From Psychrobacter sp. NG254 (GTDB lineage Bacteria; Pseudomonadota; Gammaproteobacteria; Pseudomonadales; Moraxellaceae), in contig NZ_JADHDA010000001.1 in assembly GCF_015277735.1 (NCBI RefSeq), positions 558,001-622,000 on the forward strand: a stretch of DNA of 64,000 bases. Direction: 5' to 3'. Positions 28,200-35,835 of this stretch are shown one piece after another. Below the pieces are notes generated by a model. The model was not told the origin of the DNA, did not search any database, and worked only from the letters and a program-made list of their open reading frames with translations. Positions within the stretch are counted from its first letter, which is position 1; the number at the start of each line of letters is the position of its first letter. Position numbers and translations under genes: made by a program.

Positions 28200-28222
28200 T
28201 AAAGCTCTAGTAGAGCTTTTTA
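28200..28222 (+). other. Terminator-like hairpin in the leader of the acyl-CoA dehydrogenase gene
   Basis: AAAGCTCTA and TAGAGCTTT flank a very short loop and are followed by a T-run, about 45 bases before the start codon at 28267. It may be a second terminator after sohB or a leader attenuator, depending on where transcription begins. Confidence 0.4.
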
Positions 28223-28266
28223 TCAACACTTGATTTAGACAATCAATAAAGAAAAGGAAGTCATTT

Positions 28267-29535
28267 ATGTCTAACGACAATTTAATGTTTACCGCAACAG
28301 AACATGGTCAAGCCATGCATGCCAAAGTCAAAGCGTTCATTGAAACGCACATTGAGCCAATCGAAGCGCGATTCTGGGAAGAGTGTCATAAGAAAAATCC
28401 TGACGGTAATTGGGAAAACTGGGAGTGGCCAGAAGCCTACGAAAACCTGCGTAAGCAAGCACGTGAAGAAGGCTTATGGAATTTATTCTTGCCTGATGAC
28501 ATCCTAGGTGCAGGGCTTTCGGTCACTGATTACGCGCCTATCGCAGAGCTAACTGGACGTAGTTTGCTTGCGCCTCATGTATTCAACTGTAATGCGCCTG
28601 ATAGTGGCAATATGGAGCTGTTGTGGCGCTACGGTACTCAAGAGCAGCAAGACAAGTGGCTCACACCAATCTTAGAAGGTAAGACGCGCTCTGTATTTTG
28701 TATGACTGAGCCTGATGTAGCATCAAGTGATGCAACCAATATGGAAGCAACCGCTGTAGTCGATGGTGATGAGATTGTCATAAACGGTAGCAAATGGTGG
28801 TCATCTGGTCTTGGCGATCCTGCGGTTGATATTCTAATTGTCATGGCATATACCGCTGATGAGAGCGCAGACCGTCATCATCAACATTCAATGGTGCTTG
28901 TACCAGTCAAAACGGCGGGTGTGAACATCAAACGTATGCTCAAAGTATTTGGTGATTATGATGCACCGCACGGACATGGCGAGATTAGCTTTGAGAATGT
29001 ACGTGTGCCAGTCAGTCACTTCATCGGTGGACCAGGTAAAGGTTTTGAAATTGCGCAAGGTCGTTTAGGGCCAGGACGTATTCATCATTGCATGCGTTGT
29101 ATCGGTGCTGCTGAAAAGTCTCTTGAATTGGCTGTTAAGCGTGGTATGTCACGTACTGCCTTTGGTAAGCCATTACTACAATTGGGTGGTAACTTTGAGC
29201 GTATCGCTGAAGCACGTATTAAGATTGACCAAGCTCGTTTGATGACCTTATATGCTGCACAGAAGATGGATGCTCACGGCACCAAAGCAGCATTGACTGA
29301 AATCTCTGCTATCAAAGTCGTGGCGCCAACGGTACTACAAGAAGTAGTCGATATGGCCATTCAGATTCATGGTGGTATGGGCGTCTGCCAAGACACATTA
29401 CTACCAAACTTCTATGCTCAAGCACGTGTACTACGTTTAGCAGATGGCCCTGATGAAGTACACAAAACCATGATTGCCAAACTAGAGTTGAAACGTCAAG
29501 GCTTTAGCCGTTCTACTAAGTCTGAAAAAGCTTAA
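28267..29535 (+). CDS. ACAD10/11-type acyl-CoA dehydrogenase
   Basis: A 422-residue FAD acyl-CoA dehydrogenase. The FAD-binding segment is FCMTEPDVASSDATNME, followed by INGSKWWSSGLGDP; the segments QHSMVLVPVKTAGV, GRLGPGRIHHCMR and VLRLADGPDEVH closely match my memory of the dehydrogenase half of human ACAD10/11 and of bacterial LvaC. Those enzymes handle 4-hydroxyacyl-CoAs phosphorylated by an APH-type kinase, and such a kinase is the next gene. AAGGAAG lies 8 bases before the start. The exact substrate is an inference. Cytosolic. Confidence 0.88.
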   Translation: MSNDNLMFTATEHGQAMHAKVKAFIETHIEPIEARFWEECHKKNPDGNWENWEWPEAYENLRKQAREEGLWNLFLPDDILGAGLSVTDYAPIAELTGRSLLAPHVFNCNAPDSGNMELLWRYGTQEQQDKWLTPILEGKTRSVFCMTEPDVASSDATNMEATAVVDGDEIVINGSKWWSSGLGDPAVDILIVMAYTADESADRHHQHSMVLVPVKTAGVNIKRMLKVFGDYDAPHGHGEISFENVRVPVSHFIGGPGKGFEIAQGRLGPGRIHHCMRCIGAAEKSLELAVKRGMSRTAFGKPLLQLGGNFERIAEARIKIDQARLMTLYAAQKMDAHGTKAALTEISAIKVVAPTVLQEVVDMAIQIHGGMGVCQDTLLPNFYAQARVLRLADGPDEVHKTMIAKLELKRQGFSRSTKSEKA

Positions 29536-29692
29536 TATTTATATGGATAATGGGCTAGGCAGAATGACTACAATTTCGCTGCCTATCCGCCGCTACAATG
29601 TCATCAAAATTAGGATGGTAATGCGGTAATTGAAAGTTCACTACTAATCATTTAGTGGTGAATTTTTCATCACTACTGATGTCTTATTACTA

Positions 29693-29851
29693 GGGCGTGT
29701 CTTCATTTTAAAAATGGTGATAAATTGCCGTCAAACAAGAAAAGTAGCGTAGATAGTATCGGAATATTAATCAACTATTTGACGATGTTTGGCAAGATTT
29801 AGCCCTTTTTACCTCATCTAGATGATTATTGAGTGAATTAAAGACCCGCCC
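29693..29851. repeat. MITE-like element, family A, copy 2
   Basis: A 159-base element inverted relative to copy 1 (2321-2491) and bounded by TA on both sides (29691-29692 and 29852-29853). Ends are GGGCGTGTCTTCATTTT and GAATTAAAGACCCGCCC. It lies in the 362-base gap (29536-29897) between the acyl-CoA dehydrogenase gene and the kinase gene and so interrupts a likely operon. No gene is present in the gap. Confidence 0.85.
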
Positions 29852-29897
29852 TAACACATATTATAAAAATAAATGACCAAATGATAAGGACTGTCTC

Positions 29898-31190
29898 ATG
29901 GCAATTGATAACCCTGCCGATAATACTGGCATTAAAAATACCTCAACGAATAATAAAGTATTAGACACAGGCGGCGAAGTACGTGATGGCGAAGAGCTCG
30001 ATGCCAAAGCCGTTAGCGAATGGCTTCGTAGCCAAGGCATCGATGTGGTAGGTGAACCTACCGTCACGCAGTTTTCAGGTGGTGCATCGAACTGGACTTA
30101 TCGCTTACAGTACGAGGGCGCAGGCGATGACAAAGGTCAAGATCTGATATTACGCCGTCCACCAAAAGGCACCAAGGCCAAGTCTGCTCATGATATGGTA
30201 CGCGAACATACGGTCCAAAAAGCCTTAAATGAAGCCTATCCTTATGTACCAGAGATGATCGCGCTATGTACAGACGAATCAGTCATTGGCGCGGACTTCT
30301 ATGTGATGGAGCGCATGGAGGGGATTATTCCTCGTGCTAACCTGCCAAAAGGTGTCGATTTAGACCCTGAACAAATTCGTTTGCTTTGTACCAATGTTTT
30401 AGACGCTTTGGTTGAGCTGCATCAAATAGACTATACCGAGCACCCTGATTTGGTTGATTTGGGTCGCGGTGACGGCTATTGCGGGCGTCAGGTGAGTGGT
30501 TGGGATAAGCGCTATGTCAAAGCAAAAACACCTAATGTGCCAAGCTTTGCATTGGTCAGACAGTGGCTTAACAAACATACCCCTGCCGATAGCAAAACCT
30601 GTATTATTCATAACGATTGGCGCTTTGATAATGTGATACTCGATGTGGCTGATCCCACCAAAGTCATTGGTGTTCTTGACTGGGAAATGGCCACCCTTGG
30701 TGATCCATTGATGGATTTAGGTAGTGCATTGGCTTATTGGATTGAAGAAGATGACAATATTGTGATGCAGCAGTTCCGTCGACAGCCAACCCATTTAGAA
30801 GGTATGATGACACGCGATGAAGTGGTTGCTTACTATCTTGAGCAATCAGGCTTAGAGATAGACAACTGGACTTTCTATGAAGTGTTCGGCTTGTTCCGCC
30901 TATCAGGCATCATTCAGCAGATTTACTATCGCTATTATCATAAACAAACCACTAACCCTGCTTTCAAAAATGCGTGGCTTGCCATTCATGTCATGCATGC
31001 TAAGTGCCTCAAGCTTATTGCTCAGTACGAGGGTGAAGCACTATTCAGTGCACACGTACAGCCGCATTTAGAAGACATGGGTATCGATGCCGCTACCATC
31101 GAACAGTTACCAAGCCCTGTACAAAAAGTGATTAAAGGTATTTTACCAAAAGGTTATCTTGCCAAATCCTCTCAGTCACCTGACGCGTAA
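29898..31190 (+). CDS. APH-family kinase (ACAD10/11 kinase domain / LvaA-like)
   Basis: A 430-residue aminoglycoside-phosphotransferase-fold kinase. The catalytic loop is HNDWRFDNVILD (Asp near residue 240) and the metal-binding segment is VLDWEMATLGDPLMDLG; VTQFSGGASNWTYRL forms the nucleotide-binding loop. This subfamily matches the kinase half of ACAD10/11, which phosphorylates the 4-hydroxyl of acyl-CoAs before phosphate elimination; an antibiotic-resistance role is unlikely. About 40 non-conserved residues precede the domain. AAGGA lies just upstream of the ATG. It is followed closely by a histidine phosphatase gene. Confidence 0.85.
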   Translation: MAIDNPADNTGIKNTSTNNKVLDTGGEVRDGEELDAKAVSEWLRSQGIDVVGEPTVTQFSGGASNWTYRLQYEGAGDDKGQDLILRRPPKGTKAKSAHDMVREHTVQKALNEAYPYVPEMIALCTDESVIGADFYVMERMEGIIPRANLPKGVDLDPEQIRLLCTNVLDALVELHQIDYTEHPDLVDLGRGDGYCGRQVSGWDKRYVKAKTPNVPSFALVRQWLNKHTPADSKTCIIHNDWRFDNVILDVADPTKVIGVLDWEMATLGDPLMDLGSALAYWIEEDDNIVMQQFRRQPTHLEGMMTRDEVVAYYLEQSGLEIDNWTFYEVFGLFRLSGIIQQIYYRYYHKQTTNPAFKNAWLAIHVMHAKCLKLIAQYEGEALFSAHVQPHLEDMGIDAATIEQLPSPVQKVIKGILPKGYLAKSSQSPDA

Positions 31191-31237
31191 ACATCCAAAA
31201 TAAACACGCTGGAAAATATGATAAAGGGCATTATTTT

Positions 31238-31993
31238 ATGACAACCATACTCTTAGCACGTCATGGTCAAGCATCTTTTGGACAAGAAAATTACGATCAG
31301 CTCTCAGAGCTTGGTACGATTCAAGCGCAAATGTTGGGTCAGCATTATGCCACCACACAGCGCCGTATTGATGCAATATTTACTGGTAGCTTGGTGAGGC
31401 AACAGGACTCTGCTCACCATTTTTGGAAACGCTATGAGCCTTCTATGACGGCCAATGGCGACTCTGTTGTACCAGCAATCAATCTGGATGAGCCTTCTGG
31501 TTATGTATTACCGCAGTTTGATGAATTCAATCATAAAGACGTGTTTGTAAAGTCTGCAAATGCTGCTGGCAACCGTGCTGAGATATCGACTGATATGGCT
31601 AAGTCAGAAATGCCAGCCACCCGTCTGGCAGAGCTATTTGACCAAGCGATGCAGCGTTGGCATGCAGGGGACAATGATCAGGATTATATTGAGAGCTGGC
31701 CACAGTTCCATAACCGCACTCAACAAGCACTTGAACAAATACGTACCAAAATAACCAGTTTGGGTTTGGGTCATGACAGTACCGTGCTGGTCTTTACTTC
31801 AGGCGGTGTCATCGCCGCGATTACTGCACAGTTATTGAAACAAGGCAGTCAGACCGCTTATCAGTTAAATAAAAGCTTGGTAAATACTGGCGTGACATCT
31901 ATTACTCTAAAAGACCAAAGTAGCCGCTTATTATCATTGAATGAATACAGCCATTTGTTTTCTGAAGGCAAACGCTTTGTGACATGGCGGTAA
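31238..31993 (+). CDS. Histidine phosphatase family protein
   Basis: A 251-residue phosphoglycerate-mutase-like phosphatase with the phospho-histidine motif LARHGQASFG (His9) and a later FTSGGVIAA that supplies the second active-site region. It starts 47 bases after the kinase gene. Its substrate is unknown; since its neighbours handle phosphorylated acyl-CoA intermediates it might remove phosphate from a stalled or wrong product, which is speculative. The middle (about residues 60-125) is longer than in simple members of the family. Confidence 0.85.
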   Translation: MTTILLARHGQASFGQENYDQLSELGTIQAQMLGQHYATTQRRIDAIFTGSLVRQQDSAHHFWKRYEPSMTANGDSVVPAINLDEPSGYVLPQFDEFNHKDVFVKSANAAGNRAEISTDMAKSEMPATRLAELFDQAMQRWHAGDNDQDYIESWPQFHNRTQQALEQIRTKITSLGLGHDSTVLVFTSGGVIAAITAQLLKQGSQTAYQLNKSLVNTGVTSITLKDQSSRLLSLNEYSHLFSEGKRFVTWR

Positions 31994-32164
31994 TCTTGAG
32001 CATGCTATATTAATAATGCCAGTCGCTAAGTTCTATAATTACTGTTATCGTCAGAATTGATGACAATTATGGGCCACAGGGTAGGCATTACATACGCTTG
32101 TGTTTTATAAATATGAGCGTCAAAAAGTTGATTCTGCTCAATATTGGTACACCAAGGATTGTCT

Positions 32165-33034
32165 ATGAAAAATAAGCTAATAAGTTTGGTCACAAGCAGC
32201 GCTCGTGCACGCAAAAATAAGATTGCCAGTGCGATTCAGCCATCACGTTATTTAAAAGGCTTACATAAGCAACAAATAGGCAAAGGCAAAACGGTACTCG
32301 TCACAGGCGCAAGTTCAGGTCTTGGTGAGGGGATGGCTAAGATTTTTGCTGAGCTCGGTTATAATCTTGCAATATGTGCACGCCGTACTGATCGTTTGGA
32401 GCAGCTAAAATCAGAGCTAACCGCCCAGTATCCGAATATTCGTGTTGAATATCGTGTACTGGATGTCAGTGACTATGACACGATTTTTGAGGTGTTTGAT
32501 GCATTCGCTGCTGACTTCGGACGTATTGATCGAGTCGTGGTCAATGCAGGCGTTGGTGACAGTCGCCGCATTGGTAAAGGGCGCTTTGATACCAACCGCC
32601 ATACGGTTGAGATCAATTTTATCTCGGCATTGGCTCAATGTGAAGCGGCCATGAATATTTTTCGAGCGCAGAACAGTGGTCATCTAGTGGTCATCTCTAG
32701 CATGTCAGCAATGCGCGGTTTGCCTAAGCACTTGACTGCCTATGGCGCGAGTAAAGCGGGCTTGGCTCATCTGGCAGAAGGCATTCGTTCTGACATGCTC
32801 TTGACTAAACTGCCGATCAAGGTTTCTACTATCTATCCAGGCTATATTCGTACCGAAATCAATGAGAACGCCAAACCCTTGCCATTTGAAGTGGACACAG
32901 ATACCGGAACCAGAGCAATTGTCGCGGCGATTGAAGCAGAAGTAGACGAGGCTTGTGTGCCAAGTATGCCATGGTCGGTAGTTGGTCAAGCGATGAAACA
33001 TTTACCATTACCAGTGATGAGTCGTTTAAGCTAA
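32165..33034 (+). CDS. SDR family oxidoreductase
   Basis: A 289-residue classical short-chain dehydrogenase. The NAD(P) motif is TGASSGLG (residues 47-54), followed by ICARRTDRLEQL (basic residues suggest NADPH), NAGVGDSR, and the catalytic YGASKAGLAHL. A basic 40-residue N-terminal extension is present. The ATG at 32165 has AAGGA upstream; a longer reading adds seven residues. It is the last gene of the kinase-phosphatase-SDR run and could reduce a 4-oxoacyl-CoA, as LvaD does; that role is inferred. Confidence 0.85.
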   Translation: MKNKLISLVTSSARARKNKIASAIQPSRYLKGLHKQQIGKGKTVLVTGASSGLGEGMAKIFAELGYNLAICARRTDRLEQLKSELTAQYPNIRVEYRVLDVSDYDTIFEVFDAFAADFGRIDRVVVNAGVGDSRRIGKGRFDTNRHTVEINFISALAQCEAAMNIFRAQNSGHLVVISSMSAMRGLPKHLTAYGASKAGLAHLAEGIRSDMLLTKLPIKVSTIYPGYIRTEINENAKPLPFEVDTDTGTRAIVAAIEAEVDEACVPSMPWSVVGQAMKHLPLPVMSRLS

Positions 33035-33143
33035 CATAGTCAAGTCCATATAAATCCGCTACATCGTCATCCTCGCTAACCATACTAATGTATCGCTTGC
33101 ACTCGGCCTCCTTGTATCGGAATTATTTGAACTCAACCATATA
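33035..33143. repeat. Interspersed repeat, family B, copy 3 (diverged)
   Basis: About 109 bases starting CATAGTCAAGTCC at the SDR stop codon and ending CAACCATATAG. It aligns to the 107-base elements at 20674 and 51256 through the blocks CCTCGCTAA, CTTGCACTCGG and CCTTGTAT. Its 3' end merges with the next element. Confidence 0.55.
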
Positions 33144-33341
33144 GTCAGTCCAATATTAAAAAGATACAGCGGAACTGGGATGAATTTTTTACAGCCTCTG
33201 TCGGCATAGGCACAGCAAGCCAGAAAAATTTATACCAGTTTCACGTTATTAAATACTGTATCCGTTTTATTGAGTATCGTCTGTACCGAACCTAAAAAGT
33301 CCGATAGCTGTCGATATCCAATTTATAGAGAACTGACTATA
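33140..33341. repeat. 202-base element with perfect 10-base terminal inverted repeats (family C)
   Basis: Begins TATAGTCAGT and ends ACTGACTATA, an exact inverted repeat. The interior has further dyad symmetry (for example GATACAG near the start and CTGTATC further in) and no open frame. It directly abuts family B copy 3, with which it shares the TATAGTCA end sequence, and ends a few bases before the terminator. Not coding. Confidence 0.75.
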
Positions 33342-33345
33342 TATG

Positions 33346-33390
33346 AAAAAGGCCTTCTACATTGTGATGTAGAAAGCCTTTTCTTTTTTA
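33346..33390. terminator. Bidirectional intrinsic terminator between SDR and fadD genes
   Basis: Stem AAAAAGGCC-TTCTACAT with ATGTAGAA-AGCCTTTT (one bulge) and a 4-base loop, T-rich after it on the plus strand and U-rich on the minus strand, between convergent genes. Confidence 0.88.
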
Positions 33391-33422
33391 GATATAGCAC
33401 ATTTTAAAACATAACGTGAAGG

Positions 33423-35123
33423 CTATAACGTCCTCGGGTTGTCCGATATATGTTGCTCGCGTAGCTTTTGACGCAGCACCTTACCGACATTACTCTTTGG
33501 CAGCTCGCTCACAAACTCAATGTGACGTGGGCATTTATAGCCTGTCAAATTCTCTAAGGCAAACTCTTTGATAGTCTCTTTGGTCACATTGTTGTCTGCA
33601 GGGACGATATATATTTTAACGGCTTCACCTTGGTTTTCATCAGGGATGCCAATGACCGCACACTCAACGATACCGTTGCAATCGAGCATCACAGATTCAA
33701 TCTCATTCGGGAATACGTTAAAACCTGACACCAAAATCATGTCTTTTTTGCGATCAAGCAAGGTGAAATAGCCTTTTTCATCCATGCTAACAATATCACC
33801 AGTACGGAAGTAGCCATCACTGGTAAAGTCATTGGTAATATCTGAATTAAAGTAACCTGACATGACATTGGGTCCTTTAATACACATCTCACCCGCTTGA
33901 TTCATGCCAACACGCTGGCCATTGTCATCGATTACGATGATATCGACACTAGGTACTGGTACACCAATAGTCCCATTAAACTTACGCTCAGTGATAACAT
34001 TGGCCGTGCCGCCGGCAACCCCTTCTGTCATACCCCAGCCTTCAACCATCGGGCAGCCAGTGATCTCAAGCCATTTGGCAGCGGTCTGTTCGGTGGCCGC
34101 CATACCGCCAGCCTGAGTGATACGTAGTGCGCTAAAGTTCAGATTTTTAAAGTTTGGCTGATCGAGCAAGCCTTTAAATAGGGTATTGACCGCAGGGAGT
34201 ATATGAAAGGGCTGCTTTGACAAAGTCTTAATAAACCCAGGCATATCACGTGGATTGGGTATCAATATAAAGGTATAACCTGAGCGCATACCAAGTAGGC
34301 TCAGCATAAAAGCAAAAATATGATACAGCGGTAACGCCATGACCATATTGATGTAGACTTCATTGATATCTGAGGTAACAGGACGGTACCAAGCTTCTGA
34401 CTGCATGGCTGCAGCGACGACATTGCGCTGCGTCAAAACGGCGCCTTTGGATAGACCAGTCGTACCACCGGTATATTGCAAGATAGCCTTTTGTTGCAAT
34501 GTGGTCTTGGGTGCTTGTATCGGTAGGTTTTTACCTTTTTTGAGCACTTCAGGGAACTTGGTCACATTGTATTTAGGGTCGTTCAGATTGTACTTGGGCA
34601 CCAGACGTTTGACTTGACGGATAACCGTGTTGACCAAAATACCTTTCAAACCCATCATGTCGCCCATTTTTGATAGGACAATACGCTTGATGTTTGTCTC
34701 GTCTATCACTTGCTCTAGCGCTTGGGCAAAGTTATCCACCACAAAAATCACTTGAGCACCTGAATCATTCAATTGATGACGCAGCTCACGGCCTGTATAT
34801 AGTGGATTGATAGGGGTGCAAACATAGCCTGCACGCAAGATGCCAATCATGATTGGTAGATATTGCGGGACGTTTGGCATCATAAGTGCCACGACACTGC
34901 CTTTAGGGAGGCCTTGCGCTTGCAACCATGCTGCTACCGCAAGAGACGCATTATCGACATCACCATAAGTATGAGTCACCCCCATACAAATAGTCATCGG
35001 ATGCATACGAAAACGATTGAAGCACTCTTCATACAGCTCTATGAGGCTTTCGTATTGATCAGGGTTAATCGTTTTAGGTACATTTGCTGGATATTGGGCA
35101 AGCCAAGGCTTATCTATTGTCAT
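33423..35123 (-). CDS. fadD: Long-chain fatty acid-CoA ligase, copy 1
   Basis: A 566-residue AMP-forming acyl-CoA synthetase that activates fatty acids for beta-oxidation or lipid synthesis. The ATP/AMP motif is YTGGTTGLSKGAVLTQRN; the fatty-acid/AMP signature is DGYFRTGDIVSMDEKGYF, followed by DRKKDMILVSGFNVFPNEIE and the catalytic lysine in PKSNVGKVLRQKLRE. The start at 35123 is supported by AAGGACG; a longer reading would add a hydrophobic 20-residue stretch without a ribosome binding site. It is a tandem duplicate of the gene at 35836-37533, as with fadD1 and fadD2 in pseudomonads. Confidence 0.94.
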   Translation of the reverse strand: MTIDKPWLAQYPANVPKTINPDQYESLIELYEECFNRFRMHPMTICMGVTHTYGDVDNASLAVAAWLQAQGLPKGSVVALMMPNVPQYLPIMIGILRAGYVCTPINPLYTGRELRHQLNDSGAQVIFVVDNFAQALEQVIDETNIKRIVLSKMGDMMGLKGILVNTVIRQVKRLVPKYNLNDPKYNVTKFPEVLKKGKNLPIQAPKTTLQQKAILQYTGGTTGLSKGAVLTQRNVVAAAMQSEAWYRPVTSDINEVYINMVMALPLYHIFAFMLSLLGMRSGYTFILIPNPRDMPGFIKTLSKQPFHILPAVNTLFKGLLDQPNFKNLNFSALRITQAGGMAATEQTAAKWLEITGCPMVEGWGMTEGVAGGTANVITERKFNGTIGVPVPSVDIIVIDDNGQRVGMNQAGEMCIKGPNVMSGYFNSDITNDFTSDGYFRTGDIVSMDEKGYFTLLDRKKDMILVSGFNVFPNEIESVMLDCNGIVECAVIGIPDENQGEAVKIYIVPADNNVTKETIKEFALENLTGYKCPRHIEFVSELPKSNVGKVLRQKLREQHISDNPRTL

Positions 35124-35835
35124 GAGTGACGTCCTTAAGTATTGATATAATATCAAACCCAAAAATATGAATAGAGATGTCAAACTCGTATAATCTACAA
35201 TGCAAAATATTTACACGCGTTTTTTTCACTATCCTCATTTTTTGAGTGATATAAGTTAAGGCTCGATAAAAAAGTAGTCACATCCATGTCAACTTTTTAT
35301 TACTGACAACATAATAAAATGTCGAGTGCTATCCTATTTTGTTCACATACTGCTGAAATAAAGAGATCCTTATAAATTTTAAGTTAACCCCTTAATTGGA
35401 TTAAGAAGCTAATTATTGATCCCATATCGAAAATATTGTCTCTAGCTATACTCCGTCAGCTCACTTATCTTAAAATCAAATAAATTAACTGGCAGAAACT
35501 ATAGTGAAATATTTTGTCGTTACATTAACATAAAGACAACCGTTCTCGTTATTCTCATAAAAGAACTGCTTAGTTTACAATTAGATTTGATATGTATAAA
35601 AATATATGTTGCAAGATAAACAAGACAAATGGTTGATAAAAAAGATAAAGTCGTTCATTAGATAATGATGATCAGCACCCATTTATATTCGATCAGTATA
35701 AAAAGCATCCTATATCTAATATAAGATGCTTTTTAATAAGAGTAAGTCATGATTTAAATTTGATGTTACTCAAGTTCTATAAACATAGACATCAACAGAA
35801 GATAGTGTTTCTTTTATCGAAAGAATAATGGCTGT
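35124..35835. other. Spacer between the tandem fadD genes
   Basis: About 700 very AT-rich bases holding the terminator of the upstream fadD copy and, by inference, the promoter of the downstream copy. I see no gene, repeat copy or recognisable operator in it. Confidence 0.5.
35700..35734 (-). terminator. Intrinsic terminator of the upstream fadD copy
   Basis: Stem AAAAGCATC/GATGCTTTT with an AT-rich loop; U-rich tail on the minus strand, about 100 bases past the stop at 35836. Confidence 0.85.

Noticed and set aside
29898..31190. Aminoglycoside resistance gene
   Set aside because: The APH fold is present, but subfamily motifs and the neighbouring acyl-CoA dehydrogenase point to an acyl-CoA-linked kinase.
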